This document shows positions 29,154-40,382 of a stretch of DNA of 64,000 nucleotides, one piece after another (position 1 is the stretch's first letter; the number at the start of each line of letters is the position of its first letter). The position numbers and the translations under genes were made by a program. Under the pieces are notes generated by a model. It worked only from the letters and a program-made list of their open reading frames with translations. It did no database searches and had not been told where the DNA came from. Origin of the DNA: Shimwellia pseudoproteus (GTDB taxonomy: Bacteria > Pseudomonadota > Gammaproteobacteria > Enterobacterales > Enterobacteriaceae); assembly GCF_016415625.1 (NCBI RefSeq), contig NZ_WBXP01000018.1, positions 1-64,000 on the forward strand, written 5' to 3'.

Positions 29154-30476
29154 ATGAGTGATTTTTCCCAGACGGTGCCTGAACTGGTTACCTGGGCCAG
29201 GGAAAATGATTTTTCAATTGCGCTGCCCACCGATCGGCTGGCGTTTTTACTGGCTATTGCCACACTGAATGGCGAGCGGCTAGACGGTGAAATGAGCGAA
29301 GGCGAACTCAAAGATGCATTTCGCTACGTCAGTGAAGCCTTTGAGCAAACGAATGAAACAATGACCGCGCGCGCCAATAACGCCATCAACGATATGGTGC
29401 GCCAGCGTTTGCTCAACCGCTTTACCAGTGAGATTACCGAAGGTAACTCTATCTACCGTCTGACCCCGCTGGGGATCGGTATTACCGATTACTATATTCG
29501 CCAGCGTGAGTTTTCAACACTGCGTCTGTCGATGCAGTTATCTATTGTGGCGGGCGAACTTAAGCGCGCGGCGAACGCGGCGGATGAAGACGGGGATGAC
29601 CTGCACTGGCACCGCAATGTGTTTGCCCCGCTGAAATATTCCGTGGCGGAGATTTTCGACAGTATCGATATGACCCAGCGCATCATGGATGAGCAGCAAC
29701 AGGCAGTAAAAGACGATATTGCCGGGCTGTTGAATAAGGACTGGCGGGCGGCGATTACCAGCTGTGAAGTGCTGCTTTCCGAGACGTCCGGTACCCTGCG
29801 TGAATTGCAAGATACCCTGGAGGCGGCGGGGGATAAGCTCCAGGCTAACTTATTGCGTATTCAGGATGCGATCCTTGGGCGCAGCGGGCTGGAGTCGATA
29901 GAGCGGCTGGTTTTTGATCTGCAAAACAAGCTGGATCGTATTATCAGTTGGGGCCAGCAGGCCATTGACCTGTGGATCGGTTACGATCGCCATGTGCATA
30001 AATTTATCCGTACCGCGATTGATATGGATAAAAACCGGGTCTTTGCCCAGCGCTTACGTCAGTCGATTCAGAACTACTTCGACGCGCCCTGGGCGCTAAC
30101 CTATGCCAGCGCCGATCGTCTGCTGGACATGCGTGATGAAGAGATGACACTGCGTGACGACGAAGTGACCGGCGAATTGCCTGCGGATCTGGAGTTCGAA
30201 GAGTTTAACGAACTTCGTGAGCAGCTTGCGGCGATGATCGAGTCCTCATTACAGGTTTATAAAGAGCAACAGAAGCCACTGGATCTGGGATCGGTCATGC
30301 GCGCCTATCTGGCGCAATACCCCCGGGCCCGTCATTTCGATGTGGCGCGAATAGTGGTCGACCAGGCAGTGCTCCTGGGTGTGGCTGAAGCAGATTTTTC
30401 CGGACTGCCTGCTAAATGGCAGCCGATTAATGATTACGGAGCCAGGGTACAGGCGCATGTCATTGACAAATATTGA
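29154..30476 (+). CDS. mukF: Chromosome partition kleisin MukF
   Basis: MukF is the kleisin that bridges MukB heads and binds MukE dimers in the MukBEF condensin. The 440 residues equal E. coli. It has an N-terminal winged-helix dimerisation domain, a middle helical region and a C-terminal winged-helix domain that binds the MukB head. The ATG at 29154 ([19 protein letters not shown]) lies directly after cmoM. The last 20 bases overlap mukE. Confidence 0.98.
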   Translation: MSDFSQTVPELVTWARENDFSIALPTDRLAFLLAIATLNGERLDGEMSEGELKDAFRYVSEAFEQTNETMTARANNAINDMVRQRLLNRFTSEITEGNSIYRLTPLGIGITDYYIRQREFSTLRLSMQLSIVAGELKRAANAADEDGDDLHWHRNVFAPLKYSVAEIFDSIDMTQRIMDEQQQAVKDDIAGLLNKDWRAAITSCEVLLSETSGTLRELQDTLEAAGDKLQANLLRIQDAILGRSGLESIERLVFDLQNKLDRIISWGQQAIDLWIGYDRHVHKFIRTAIDMDKNRVFAQRLRQSIQNYFDAPWALTYASADRLLDMRDEEMTLRDDEVTGELPADLEFEEFNELREQLAAMIESSLQVYKEQQKPLDLGSVMRAYLAQYPRARHFDVARIVVDQAVLLGVAEADFSGLPAKWQPINDYGARVQAHVIDKY

Positions 30477-31167
30477 ACAAGTGATGCCAGTTAAGCTGGC
30501 ACAAGCGTTGGCGAATCCTTTATTTCCTGCGCTGGACAGCCAGCTGCGCGCTGGCCGTCATATTGGCCTGGATGAGCTTGATAATCATGCCTTTTTGATG
30601 GACTTCCAGGAGTACCTGGAAGAGTTTTATCACCGCTATAACGTGGAACTGGTGCGGGCGCCAGAAGGTTTCTTCTATTTGCGTCCCCGCTCCACGACCC
30701 TGATCCCCCGCTCGGTACTGTCTGAGCTGGACATGATGGTGGGCAAGATCCTGTGTTATCTGTACCTCAGCCCCGAGCGGCTGGCCAACGAGGGTATTTT
30801 TACCCAGCAAGAACTGTATGACGAGCTGACCACGCTGGCTGATGAAGCCAAACTGCTGCGGCTGGTGAATAACCGGTCTACCGGGTCTGACCTGGATCGC
30901 CAGAAGTTGCAGGAAAAAGTCCGCGCCTCATTAAGCCGCCTGCGCCGTTTGGGCATGGTGTGGTTTATGGGCCACGACAGTAGCAAATTTCGTATTACCG
31001 AGTCGGTGTTTCGCTTTGGTGCCGATGTTCGCAGTGGTGACGATCCGCGGGAAGCGCAGCTGCGCATGATCCGCGATGGCGAAGCCATGCCGGTGGAGAG
31101 CCACCTGCAGCTGCATGATGAGTCGGACGAACCTCTTCAGGACAAAGCGGAGGATGAAGAAGAATGA
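30457..31167 (+). CDS. mukE: Chromosome partition protein MukE
   Basis: MukE is the winged-helix partner of MukF that regulates MukB ATPase and DNA binding. I start at the ATG at 30457 ([21 protein letters not shown]), giving 236 residues against about 234 in E. coli; the longer frame from 30379 lies wholly inside mukF. The protein is highly conserved through [14 protein letters not shown], with an acidic tail. It overlaps mukF by 20 bp and mukB by 4 bp, so the three subunits are translationally coupled. Confidence 0.97.
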   Translation: MSLTNIEQVMPVKLAQALANPLFPALDSQLRAGRHIGLDELDNHAFLMDFQEYLEEFYHRYNVELVRAPEGFFYLRPRSTTLIPRSVLSELDMMVGKILCYLYLSPERLANEGIFTQQELYDELTTLADEAKLLRLVNNRSTGSDLDRQKLQEKVRASLSRLRRLGMVWFMGHDSSKFRITESVFRFGADVRSGDDPREAQLRMIRDGEAMPVESHLQLHDESDEPLQDKAEDEEE

Positions 31168-34100
31168 TTGAACGCGGAAAATTTCGTTCACTGACCCTGG
31201 TGAACTGGAACGGCTTTTTTGCCCGAACCTTTGACCTTGATGAACTGGTGACCACCCTCTCCGGGGGGAACGGGGCGGGTAAATCCACGACCATGGCGGC
31301 GTTTGTTACCGCCCTGATCCCGGATTTAACCCTGCTGCACTTCCGTAACACCACCGAAGCCGGGGCGACCTCTGGCTCCCGGGATAAAGGCCTGCACGGG
31401 AAACTGAAAGCCGGGGTCTGTTACTCGGTGCTGGACGTGATTAACTCACGCCATCAGCGCGTGGTGGTTGGGGTCCGGCTGCAACAGATAGCCGGCCGTG
31501 ACCGGAAAGTAGACATTAAGCCGTTTGCGATTCAGGGGCTGCCGACCGCTATCCAGCCGACACAACTGCTGACCGAGACCCTCAACGAACGCCAGGCCCG
31601 GGTGCTTACCCTCCAGGAACTGAAAGACAAAATTGACGGGATGGACGGGGTACAATTTAAACCGTTTAACTCCATCACCGAATACCACTCCCTGATGTTT
31701 GATCTGGGGATCGTTGCCCGTCGTCTGCGCTCTGCGGCAGATCGTAGTAAATACTATCGCCTGATTGAAGCGTCGCTGTACGGCGGGATCTCCAGCGCCA
31801 TCACCCGCTCCCTGCGCGACTATTTGCTGCCGGAAAACGGCGGGGTGCGCAAAGCATTCCAGGATATGGAAGCCGCCCTGCGCGAAAACCGGCTCACCCT
31901 CGAAGCGATTCGGGTAACCCAGTCTGACCGTGACCTGTTCAAGCATTTGATCTCGGAAGCCACGAACTATGTGGCGGCGGATTATATGCGCCACGCCAAC
32001 GAACGGCGCGTTCATCTTGATAAAGCGCTGGAATTTCGCCGCAGCCTGTTTAGCAACCGCAAACAGCTCTCTGCGGAGCAGTATAAACATGTGGATATGG
32101 CTCGGGAGCTCGGGGAGCACAGCGGTGCAGAAGGGGATCTGGAAGCGGATTATCAGGCCGCCAGCGACCACCTGAACCTGGTGCAGACCGCCCTGCGTCA
32201 GCAAGAGAAGATTGAGCGCTATGAGGCGGATCTGGAAGAGTTGCAGATTCGGCTGGAAGAGCAAAATGAAGTGGTGGCGGAAGCCGTCGAACAGCAGGAA
32301 GATAACGAATCCCGCGCTGAAGCCGCTGAACTGGAAGTGGATGAGCTGAAAAATCAGCTGGCCGACTACCAGCAAGCGCTGGATGTGCAGCAGACTCGCG
32401 CTATTCAGTACCAGCAGGCTTTACAGGCCCTGGAACGCGCCCGGGAACTGTGCCATCTGCCGGATCTCACCCCGGACAGTGCCGAAGAGTGGCTGGAAAC
32501 CTTCCAGGCAAAAGAACAAGAAACCACCGGCAAAATGCTCGATCTCGAACAGAAGATGGGCATGATGCAGGCGGCACACAGCCAGTTCGAGCACGCCTGG
32601 CAACTGGTGGTGGCGATTAATGGCCCGGTTAGCCGTAGCGACGCCTGGCAGGTGGCCAGGGAGCTGTTACGCGATGGGGCAGAGCAACGCCACTACGCGG
32701 CGGAAGTGCCGGCATTGCGCGCCCGCCTCAGTGAACTGGAGCAGCGCCTGCGCGAACAGCAGGATGCCGAACAGTTACTGGCCGAGTTCTGCAAGCGTCA
32801 GGGTAAATCTTTCGATCCGCTCGATCTCGAGACGGTACAGCAGGAACTGGAAGCGCGCATCGAGTCACTGTCTGACTCAGTGGCCCAGGCCGGTGAACAG
32901 CGTATGGCGCTGCGCCAGGAACTGGAACAGGCCCAGTCAACGCTGAAAACCCTCACCCTGCGGGCCCCGGTCTGGCTGGCGGCCCAGAGCAGCCTGAACC
33001 AGCTTGCCGAGCAGACTGGCCAGAGTTTTACCTCCAGCCATGACGTGACCAGCTACCTGCAACAGCTGCTGGAACGCGAGCGTGAAGTCACCGTTGAACG
33101 TGACGAAGTAGGCGCCCGCAAACAGGCCGTGGACGAAGAAATTGAACGCCTGAGCCAGCCCGGCGGCGCAGAAGATCAGCGCCTGAATGCCCTGGCCGAA
33201 CGCTTTGGCGGGGTGTTGCTGTCTGAAATCTATGATGATGTCAGCCTGGAAGATGCGCCTTACTTCTCCGCGCTGTATGGCCCGTCCCGCCACGCTATTG
33301 TGGTGCCGGACCTGAGCCAGGTGCGTGAACAGCTGTCTGGCCTGGAAGATTGCCCGGAAGATTTGTATCTCATCGAAGGTGACCCGCAGTCCTTTGATGA
33401 CAGCGTTTTCGGGGTGGATGAGCTGGAAAAAGCGGTGGTGGTGAAGATAGCCGATCGCCAGTGGCGTTATTCCCGCTTCCCGGAAGTGCCGCTGTTTGGC
33501 CGTGCGGCCCGGGAAAACCGGATTGAAAACCTGCACGCTGAACGGGAAACCCTCAGCGAACGTTATGCGACGCTGTCGTTTGATGTTCAGAAAACCCAGC
33601 GTCTGCATCAGGCGTTCAGCCGCTTTATTGGCCAGCACCTGGCCGTGGCGTTTGAGGCCGATCCGGAAGCGGAAATTCGTATTCTGAGCGGCCGCCGTGG
33701 GGAACTGGAACGGGCGCTCTCCAGCCACGAAAACGACAACCAGCAGCAGAAGACGCATTTTGAACAGGCGAAAGAAGGCGTTGCCATGCTTAACCGCCTG
33801 CTGCCGCGGGTTAACCTGCTGCTGGACGATACCCTGCCGGACCGCTGCGAAGAGGTCCGCGATCGCCTGGCGGAAGCCCATGAGGCCGCCCAGTTTATTC
33901 AGCAATTCGGCAACCAACTGGCCAAACTGGAGCCTATCGTCTCTTATCTGCAGAGCGACCCGGAACAGTATGAACAGCTGAAAGCGGATTATGAATACGC
34001 CCAGACGCAACAGCGTGAATCCCGCCAGAAAGCGTTCTCGCTGACGGAAGTGGTGCAGCGCCGGGCGCACTTTAGCTATACCGATGCAGCAGATATGCTG

Positions 34101-35612
34101 GATGGCAACAGTGATCTGAATGAAAAATTGCGCCAGCGTCTGGAGCAGGCAGAAACTGAACGTAGCCGCGCCCGTGAGGCCCTGCGCACCCATGCTACCC
34201 AGTTGAGCCAGTATCATCAGGTGCTTGCGTCACTGAAAAGCTCCCACGACACCAAGAAAGAGCTGCTGGCTGAACTGTACACCGAGATGAAAGCCATCGG
34301 TATTCAGGTGGATAGCGAGTCAGAAGTCCGCGCCAGAGCCCGGCGTGATGAACTGCACGCCCGGCTGTCGACTAACCGCAGTCGCCGTAGTCAACTGGAG
34401 AAACAGCTGGCGATTTGCGAAGCAGAAATGGACAGTCTGACCCGCCAGTTGCGTCGCCTGGAGCGTGATTATCACGAAATCCGCGAGCATGTGGTGGTGG
34501 CCAAGGCGGGCTGGTGTGCGGTGATGCGCATGGTGAAAGACAATGGTGTGGAACGCCGTCTGAACCGCCGTGAGCTGGCGTATTTATCCGGTGACGAGCT
34601 GCGTTCAATGTCGGATAAAGCGCTGGGGGCTCTGCGTCTGGCGGTTGCCGATAACGAACATCTGCGCGATGTGCTGCGCGTGTCGGAAGATCCGAAACGC
34701 CCGGAACGTAAAATTCAGTTCTTTGTGGCGGTGTATCAGCATCTGCGTGAGCGTATTCGCCAGGATATTATTCGCACCGATGATCCGGTGGAAGCCATCG
34801 AACAGATGGAAATCGAGCTTAACCGCCTGACAGAAGAGCTGACCGCCCGCGAGAAGAAACTGGCTATCAGTTCGCGCAGTGCGGCGAATATTATTCGCAA
34901 AACTATCCAGCGTGAACAGAACCGTATCCGGGTACTCAACCAGGGGCTGCAAAGCGTCTCGTTCGGCCAGGTGAACAGCGTGCGTCTGAACGTGAATGTG
35001 CGGGAAGCCCACTCTACGTTACTGGATGTGCTGTCAGAAGAGCATGAACAGCATCAGGATCTGTTTAACAGCAACCGGCTGACCTTCTCTGAAGCGCTGG
35101 CCAAGCTGTACCAGCGCCTGAACCCGCATATTGATATGGGCCAGCGTACGCCGCAGACCATCGGTGAGGAGCTGCTGGATTACCGTAACTACCTGGAAAT
35201 GGAAGTTGAGGTTAACCGCGGGACTGACGGCTGGTTACGTGCGGAAAGTGGCGCGCTCTCTACCGGGGAAGCTATCGGTACCGGGATGTCTATTCTGGTG
35301 ATGGTGGTACAGAGCTGGGAAGAAGAGTCCCGCCGGTTACGGGGCAAGGATATCTCCCCGTGCCGTTTACTGTTCCTCGACGAAGCCGCCCGTCTGGATG
35401 CCCGCTCAATCAATACCCTGTTTGAGTTGTGTGAACGCCTCGAAATGCAGTTGATTATCGCGGCGCCGGAAAATATCAGCCCGGAAAAAGGTACCACCTA
35501 TAAACTGGTGCGTAAGGTGCATCAAAACCACGAGCATGTGCATGTGGTTGGGTTACGCGGTTTCGGCGTTACCGATCCGCAGGAGCCTGCCGCGCCAGCA
35601 GACGCGTCGTAA
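31164..35612 (+). CDS. mukB: SMC-like condensin MukB
   Basis: MukB is the large SMC-like ATPase of the MukBEF chromosome-organising complex. It has 1482 residues, near the E. coli 1486. The N-terminal head carries Walker [10 protein letters not shown] at residues 34-42. Long coiled coils run through the protein on either side of a hinge at roughly 650-780. The C-terminal head carries the signature [10 protein letters not shown] and Walker [12 protein letters not shown]. The ATG overlaps the mukE stop. A strong terminator follows. Confidence 0.98.
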   Translation: MIERGKFRSLTLVNWNGFFARTFDLDELVTTLSGGNGAGKSTTMAAFVTALIPDLTLLHFRNTTEAGATSGSRDKGLHGKLKAGVCYSVLDVINSRHQRVVVGVRLQQIAGRDRKVDIKPFAIQGLPTAIQPTQLLTETLNERQARVLTLQELKDKIDGMDGVQFKPFNSITEYHSLMFDLGIVARRLRSAADRSKYYRLIEASLYGGISSAITRSLRDYLLPENGGVRKAFQDMEAALRENRLTLEAIRVTQSDRDLFKHLISEATNYVAADYMRHANERRVHLDKALEFRRSLFSNRKQLSAEQYKHVDMARELGEHSGAEGDLEADYQAASDHLNLVQTALRQQEKIERYEADLEELQIRLEEQNEVVAEAVEQQEDNESRAEAAELEVDELKNQLADYQQALDVQQTRAIQYQQALQALERARELCHLPDLTPDSAEEWLETFQAKEQETTGKMLDLEQKMGMMQAAHSQFEHAWQLVVAINGPVSRSDAWQVARELLRDGAEQRHYAAEVPALRARLSELEQRLREQQDAEQLLAEFCKRQGKSFDPLDLETVQQELEARIESLSDSVAQAGEQRMALRQELEQAQSTLKTLTLRAPVWLAAQSSLNQLAEQTGQSFTSSHDVTSYLQQLLEREREVTVERDEVGARKQAVDEEIERLSQPGGAEDQRLNALAERFGGVLLSEIYDDVSLEDAPYFSALYGPSRHAIVVPDLSQVREQLSGLEDCPEDLYLIEGDPQSFDDSVFGVDELEKAVVVKIADRQWRYSRFPEVPLFGRAARENRIENLHAERETLSERYATLSFDVQKTQRLHQAFSRFIGQHLAVAFEADPEAEIRILSGRRGELERALSSHENDNQQQKTHFEQAKEGVAMLNRLLPRVNLLLDDTLPDRCEEVRDRLAEAHEAAQFIQQFGNQLAKLEPIVSYLQSDPEQYEQLKADYEYAQTQQRESRQKAFSLTEVVQRRAHFSYTDAADMLDGNSDLNEKLRQRLEQAETERSRAREALRTHATQLSQYHQVLASLKSSHDTKKELLAELYTEMKAIGIQVDSESEVRARARRDELHARLSTNRSRRSQLEKQLAICEAEMDSLTRQLRRLERDYHEIREHVVVAKAGWCAVMRMVKDNGVERRLNRRELAYLSGDELRSMSDKALGALRLAVADNEHLRDVLRVSEDPKRPERKIQFFVAVYQHLRERIRQDIIRTDDPVEAIEQMEIELNRLTEELTAREKKLAISSRSAANIIRKTIQREQNRIRVLNQGLQSVSFGQVNSVRLNVNVREAHSTLLDVLSEEHEQHQDLFNSNRLTFSEALAKLYQRLNPHIDMGQRTPQTIGEELLDYRNYLEMEVEVNRGTDGWLRAESGALSTGEAIGTGMSILVMVVQSWEEESRRLRGKDISPCRLLFLDEAARLDARSINTLFELCERLEMQLIIAAPENISPEKGTTYKLVRKVHQNHEHVHVVGLRGFGVTDPQEPAAPADAS

Positions 35613-35636
35613 CGTCACGGCGATATCACTGAACTT

Positions 35637-35667
35637 ACCCCATGTCTCTTTTGACATGGGGTTTTTT
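35637..35667 (+). terminator. Terminator of the cmoM-mukFEB operon
   Basis: A perfect 10-bp stem ACCCCATGTC / GACATGGGGT (35637-35646 with 35653-35662) is followed by TTTTTT. Confidence 0.9.
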
Positions 35668-35832
35668 GTTGATGTCATTTAAATAATTCCCCCCATTAAT
35701 GGCCATTTTTCAGAATAGGTTCATACGGATTTTCTTTATAGTAACAGGGCGAATTACACGACCTATAATGTTAATTAAGCAGCAAATTATTGTGAGCAAG
35801 TTGTCTGAATTAGGGGGCAAGGGAGGTTGCAT

Positions 35833-37425
35833 ATGAAACTGAACAGTCGCAGGATGTCCGCGCTGAGCATGTGTGTTGCACTGGGGCTCGCTCCGTTGTT
35901 CACCGCCCAGGCCGATGAGCCTGAAATTATCCCATCTGATAGCTCTGCGGTGGTTGCCGCGGCACCTACCGATGTCAATGAGTCACTGCCGATGTCACCC
36001 GCGATGGCGGGACTGCTGGGCCGGGCGCCGGTGAGTGCGCCAGTTACCAGTGGTACGGTAACCAGCACCAGCGGCAGCACCACGGCTAGCGGAAGCGGTA
36101 GTCTGGTCACGCCGGTGGCACCACCGACCGGGTTAACGGTACAGCAAGGGCGCGATCGTCTGCAGGCTCTGCTGCCTGCGGGTTATACGCCGGTCTATTT
36201 TAATGCGCTGGCGGCCCTCTATGGCGCCCGTAATATGAGCCCGATGTGGAGTGATAGCGAAGCGGTGCGGCGTTTTCAGCTGCAACTTGCCGAAACGGCG
36301 ATTGCCGGTTTTCAGCCACAATTTGCCACCTGGGTAAAATTACTGACTGATTCGTCAGTCACCGGAATGAGCCGTGACGTGGTGCTGTCTGATGCGATGC
36401 TGGGGTATCTCGATTACGTCAGTAACGTTAGCCGCCAGGGAAGCCACTGGCTGTACAGTACCAGCCCATACACTATGGAGCTGCCGGCCCTGTCGGTGAT
36501 TAACCAGTGGCAGCTGGCTATCGATCGCCGCAGTGAGGCGAATTTTGCCACCTCACTGGCGCCCCAGAACCCTCAGTACCACCAAATGCGCGCGACGCTG
36601 CTGCATCTGATGGGGGATTCCCGTCAGAGCTCGCAACAGCGCGCGGCGCTGGTGGCGCTGAATATTCAGCGTCTGCGTCTGTTACCGGACAATCTTTCTA
36701 CCGGGATCATGGTAAATATTCCTGACTTCTCGCTGAAGTATTATCTCAACGGTAATCAAATGCTGGCGTCACGGGTTATTGTCGGGCGGCCGGATCGTAA
36801 AACCCCGCTGATGAGCAGCGCCCTGAGTAACGTGGTGCTTAACCCGCCGTGGAACGTACCGCCGACGCTGGCCCGCAAAGATTTGCTGCCCAAAGTGCGT
36901 AAGGATCCCGGCTATCTGGATCGCCACGGGTTCACCATGATGCGCGGTTGGGGGAGTTCTGAGCCGATTAACCCGCGCCAGGTGAACTGGTCCGGGATCA
37001 CAGAAACCAATCTGCCGTATCGCTTCCAGCAGAAACCGGGGCCCACCAACTCCCTGGGGCGTTATAAATTTAATATGCCCAGCTCTGATGCTATCTATTT
37101 GCACGATACCCCGAATCACAACCTGTTCCAGAAAGATGTGCGGGCGCTGAGTTCCGGGTGTGTGCGGGTCAATAAAGCGTCCGAATTGGCGAATATGTTA
37201 TTGCAGGATGTTGGCTGGAACGATGCACGCATCTCTGATGCCATGAAAGCGGGTAATACCCGTTATGTGAATGTGCGTAATCATATTCCGGTGAATCTCT
37301 ATTATTTAACGGCATTTGTCGGTGATGACGGGCAGACGCAATTTCGTACAGATATTTACAATTATGATTCCGTTGCGCGATCTGGCGCACAAATCCTGCC
37401 AAAAGCAGAACAGTTGATTAGGTAA
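35833..37425 (+). CDS. ldtD: L,D-transpeptidase LdtD (YcbB) lacking the peptidoglycan-binding domain
   Basis: LdtD makes 3-3 crosslinks between meso-diaminopimelate residues in the periplasm. The ATG at 35833 follows GGGAGG. A signal peptide ends at about AQA (residues 25-30). The catalytic YkuD domain is complete, with YLHDTPNH and SSGCVRVN; the nucleophile is C443. The protein has only 530 residues against about 615 in E. coli. After [21 protein letters not shown] it jumps to [15 protein letters not shown], so the roughly 110-120 residues that hold the PG_binding_1 domain are gone, in frame. In exchange the N-terminus has a Ser/Thr/Gly-rich stretch at about residues 55-95. The conserved scaffold on both sides suggests a folded, expressed enzyme. 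Confidence 0.93.
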   Translation: MKLNSRRMSALSMCVALGLAPLFTAQADEPEIIPSDSSAVVAAAPTDVNESLPMSPAMAGLLGRAPVSAPVTSGTVTSTSGSTTASGSGSLVTPVAPPTGLTVQQGRDRLQALLPAGYTPVYFNALAALYGARNMSPMWSDSEAVRRFQLQLAETAIAGFQPQFATWVKLLTDSSVTGMSRDVVLSDAMLGYLDYVSNVSRQGSHWLYSTSPYTMELPALSVINQWQLAIDRRSEANFATSLAPQNPQYHQMRATLLHLMGDSRQSSQQRAALVALNIQRLRLLPDNLSTGIMVNIPDFSLKYYLNGNQMLASRVIVGRPDRKTPLMSSALSNVVLNPPWNVPPTLARKDLLPKVRKDPGYLDRHGFTMMRGWGSSEPINPRQVNWSGITETNLPYRFQQKPGPTNSLGRYKFNMPSSDAIYLHDTPNHNLFQKDVRALSSGCVRVNKASELANMLLQDVGWNDARISDAMKAGNTRYVNVRNHIPVNLYYLTAFVGDDGQTQFRTDIYNYDSVARSGAQILPKAEQLIR

Positions 37426-37464
37426 GTTAAGCAATTTAAACAATTTTGCGGTCGTAATACTGGA

Positions 37465-37501
37465 CTGGCGCGGTGTGAAAGTGTTTCACAAGCCGCGCCA
37501 G
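37465..37501. other. Strong hairpin between ldtD and mepK
   Basis: CTGGCGCGG and TGTGAAA (37465-37480) pair with TTTCACA (37484-37490) and CCGCGCCAG (37493-37501), a 16-bp stem broken only by a 2-base bulge. No T-run follows on either strand. The 231-bp gap holding it has no gene that I can see. It could protect the ldtD mRNA end or act as an operator. Confidence 0.6.
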
Positions 37502-37656
37502 CGCTGGAGCGGCATCTTGACGCGTGCTTTTTTGACGTTTAATGTGCCGAATGTGCGCCAGAAGTGCATTTATTCACAAATCCAGCCTGTGCCCGGCGAA
37601 GGTGCGGTGCTGGTTGTGGAATATTACGATTAATAACTTACCTGTAGACTAACATC

Positions 37657-38205
37657 ATGGACAAATTTGACACTAACCGCCGCAGGTTGCTGGCGTTAGG
37701 TGGCGTTGCTCTGGGAGCGGCAATGTTACCGACGCAAGCGTTTGCGACACTATCCACACCGCGTCCGCGTATTCTGACGCTGAATAATCTCCACACCGGA
37801 GAGACTATCAAAGCCGAGTTTTTTAACGGTAATGGATATAATCCTGAAGAACTCAGTCGGTTAGATCATTTCTTCCGCGATTACCGCGCTAATCGTATTA
37901 AATCTATTGATCCCGGTCTGTTTGATCAGCTCTACCGTTTGCAGGGCCTGCTGGGCACCACCAAACCGGTGCAGTTGATCTCTGGCTATCGCTCACTTGA
38001 CACCAATGCGGAGTTGCGTTCCCGTAGCCGCGGGGTGGCAAAAAACAGTTACCATACCAAAGGTCAGGCAATGGATTTCCATATTGAAGGCATTGCGCTG
38101 AATAATATTCGCAGAGCGGCGTTATCCATGGGCGCAGGTGGTGTAGGATACTACCCACGCAGTAACTTTGTGCATATTGATACCGGGCCGACCAGGCACT
38201 GGTAG
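37657..38205 (+). CDS. mepK: Murein endopeptidase MepK (YcbK), Tat-exported
   Basis: MepK is a periplasmic M15-type (DUF882) zinc endopeptidase that cleaves peptidoglycan crosslinks, including the 3-3 links made by L,D-transpeptidases. The 182 residues equal E. coli. The N-terminus MDKFDTNRRRLLALGG has a twin-arginine motif followed by a hydrophobic stretch and an AFA cleavage site. The metal-binding pattern is visible in SYHTKGQAMDFHI and NFVHIDTGP. It follows ldtD on the same strand, so a 3-3 crosslink maker and cutter lie side by side. Confidence 0.95.
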   Translation: MDKFDTNRRRLLALGGVALGAAMLPTQAFATLSTPRPRILTLNNLHTGETIKAEFFNGNGYNPEELSRLDHFFRDYRANRIKSIDPGLFDQLYRLQGLLGTTKPVQLISGYRSLDTNAELRSRSRGVAKNSYHTKGQAMDFHIEGIALNNIRRAALSMGAGGVGYYPRSNFVHIDTGPTRHW

Positions 38206-38263
38206 GGACCTGTCTTTGGGACGGGTATGAATAATATCCGGCCCAGGCCGGTAATGGAGCGTT

Positions 38264-38908
38264 ATGAACTATCATATTATTCCGGTAACGGCTTTTGCCC
38301 AGAACTGTTCGTTGATCTGGTGTGAGGGCTCCCAACAGGCCGCGCTGGTGGACCCAGGTGGTGATGCAGATAGAATCAAACAAGCAGTAGCGGCGAAAGG
38401 CGTTACGGTTTGCCAGATCCTGTTGACCCACGGCCATCTCGACCATGTTGGGGCCGCTGCTGAACTCGCCGCACACTACGGTGTGCCGGTGATCGGCCCG
38501 GAAAAAGAAGATCAGTTCTGGCTTCAGGGGTTACCGGCCCAGAGCCAAATGTTCGGGCTGGAAAACTGCTTGCCGCTGACGCCGGATCGCTGGCTGAGCG
38601 AGGGGGACCAAATCCCTCTGGGGGATGTGACTTTACAGGTGTTGCATTGCCCCGGGCATACTCCCGGCCACGTGGTGTTCTTTGAGCCCCAGTCGGCGCT
38701 GTTGATCTCCGGCGACGTGTTGTTTAAAGGCGGGGTTGGCCGCAGTGATTTCCCGCGCGGCGATCACGGCCAGTTAATTGCGTCGATTAAAGAGAAGTTG
38801 TTACCGCTGGGCGATGACGTTACCTTTATTCCGGGGCACGGTCCGCTGTCCACCCTGGGGGAAGAGCGCCGTACTAACCCGTTCCTGCAGGACGAGATGC
38901 CGCTGTAA
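38264..38908 (+). CDS. gloC: Type II glyoxalase GloC (YcbL)
   Basis: GloC hydrolyses S-lactoylglutathione in methylglyoxal detoxification. It is a cytoplasmic metallo-beta-lactamase-fold enzyme of 214 residues, one fewer than E. coli YcbL. The metal motif THGHLDH occupies residues 55-61, with further ligands in [14 protein letters not shown] and PGHGPLS. The ATG at 38264 lies 58 bp after mepK. A bidirectional terminator separates it from aspC. Confidence 0.95.
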   Translation: MNYHIIPVTAFAQNCSLIWCEGSQQAALVDPGGDADRIKQAVAAKGVTVCQILLTHGHLDHVGAAAELAAHYGVPVIGPEKEDQFWLQGLPAQSQMFGLENCLPLTPDRWLSEGDQIPLGDVTLQVLHCPGHTPGHVVFFEPQSALLISGDVLFKGGVGRSDFPRGDHGQLIASIKEKLLPLGDDVTFIPGHGPLSTLGEERRTNPFLQDEMPL

Positions 38909-38948
38909 TGTGTGTCCTGCCTGGCAGGCGCAGCATATAAACGTATAA

Positions 38949-38972
38949 AAAAGGCCGCAATCGCGGCCTTTT
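38949..38972. terminator. Bidirectional terminator between gloC and aspC
   Basis: A perfect 10-bp stem AAAAGGCCGC / GCGGCCTTTT with an AATC loop, A-rich on the left and T-rich on the right, serves the converging gloC and aspC genes. Confidence 0.85.
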
Positions 38973-39006
38973 CTCTTGGTAGGGTGAGGAGTAATGGGGC
39001 GGGGGA

Positions 39007-40200
39007 TTATTCAATCACCGCCACAATGGCTTCGCACAGGGCGGACATATTGTCCGGCGTCATCCCGGCAACGTTGATGCGGCCAGAAGCAACAGCGTAG
39101 ATCCCAAACTCTTCGCGCAGGCGCAGTACCTGCTCTTTGGTCAGACCGCTGAAAGAGAACATCCCGTTCTGGCGAGTGATAAAACTGAAATCGCGGCTGG
39201 CGCCTTTTTCCTGCAGGGTATTAACGAACAGCAGACGCATACGCTGGATACGTTCGCGCATACCGGTCAGTTCCTGCTCCCACAGGTTGCGCAGGGCGTC
39301 ATTACTTAAAATGGTCGCCACCACCGAGGCACCGTGAGCCGGAGGGTTAGAGTAGTTGGCGCGGATGCAGGCTTTCATCTGGCTGAAGGCGCGATCGGCG
39401 GTATCGCTGTCCGCTGCAACCAGGGTGCAGGCCCCGACGCGTTCGTTATACAGGCCGAAATTTTTGGAGAAGGAGCTGGCGACGATCAGTTCCTGATGCA
39501 GGGCGGCAAAGGCGCGCAGGCCTTCGGCATCCTCTTCCAGACCGCGGGCAAAACCCTGGTAGGCAAAGTCAAACAGCGGCAGCCAGCCTTTTTCTTTGTT
39601 CAGGTTGGCCAGTTGTTGCCACTGCTCAAGGGTCGGATCAATACCGGTTGGGTTATGGCAGCAACCGTGAAACAGCACCACGTCCCCGGCCTGAGCCTGC
39701 TGAAGGCTGGAGAGCATCCCGTCGAAATCCAGGCTGTGGTTTTCGGCATCGTAATAGTGGTAATCACACACTTCCAGGCCTGCGGCGCCAAACACGCTTT
39801 TATGGTTCGGCCAGCTTGGGTTACTGACCCAAATGCGTTTGGCACTGGTATTTTTCGCCAGGAAGTCCGCCGCAACGCGTAACGCCCCTGTCCCGCCAGG
39901 GGTTTGGGCGGTCTTAGCGCGTTTCGCGTCAATAAGTTGGCTGCCTTTACCAAACAGTAATTCCTGCGTGCAGCGGCCAAATTCGGGAATACCATCAATA
40001 CCGAGGTAATTTTTGGTGGTTTCATTTTCCAGCAAATATTGTTCGGCTTTCTTAACGCTGGTCAGCACCGGGGTCTTCCCGGTTTCATCTTTATAGACAC
40101 CAATACCAAGGTTGATTTTGGACGTTCGCTGGTCGGCGCGGAACAGATCGGCCAGACCAAGGATCGGATCTGCAGGGGCGGCGGTGATGTTTTCAAACAT
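39007..40200 (-). CDS. aspC: Aspartate aminotransferase AspC
   Basis: AspC is the cytoplasmic PLP enzyme that exchanges amino groups between aspartate and 2-oxoglutarate. The 397 residues are one more than E. coli. The PLP lysine is in [15 protein letters not shown], and the substrate-binding arginine region is near the C-terminus ([14 protein letters not shown]). The start [23 protein letters not shown] is canonical. It is monocistronic on the minus strand, with a 182-bp gap to the LysR gene upstream. Confidence 0.98.
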   Translation of the reverse strand: MFENITAAPADPILGLADLFRADQRTSKINLGIGVYKDETGKTPVLTSVKKAEQYLLENETTKNYLGIDGIPEFGRCTQELLFGKGSQLIDAKRAKTAQTPGGTGALRVAADFLAKNTSAKRIWVSNPSWPNHKSVFGAAGLEVCDYHYYDAENHSLDFDGMLSSLQQAQAGDVVLFHGCCHNPTGIDPTLEQWQQLANLNKEKGWLPLFDFAYQGFARGLEEDAEGLRAFAALHQELIVASSFSKNFGLYNERVGACTLVAADSDTADRAFSQMKACIRANYSNPPAHGASVVATILSNDALRNLWEQELTGMRERIQRMRLLFVNTLQEKGASRDFSFITRQNGMFSFSGLTKEQVLRLREEFGIYAVASGRINVAGMTPDNMSALCEAIVAVIE

Positions 40201-40382
40201 GTTGAGGTTCCATTTTCAGAAAGGGAAATCTCCTCCAGATTAACGGCGGATTTACAAAATGCCAATCGTTTACCGACAAAATGCTGCGCCGCTCGAAAAC
40301 TTGCTGTGCGCTGGCAAATATTCCCGCGATAAATCGCGCGCTAAAGCAGCATTCCCGCCGATCTTGACGGAATAACGGGGGG

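Noticed and set aside
32937-34217. 426-codon frame opposite mukB
   Set aside because: It is antisense to the coiled-coil region, has no domain signal, and mukB is intact.
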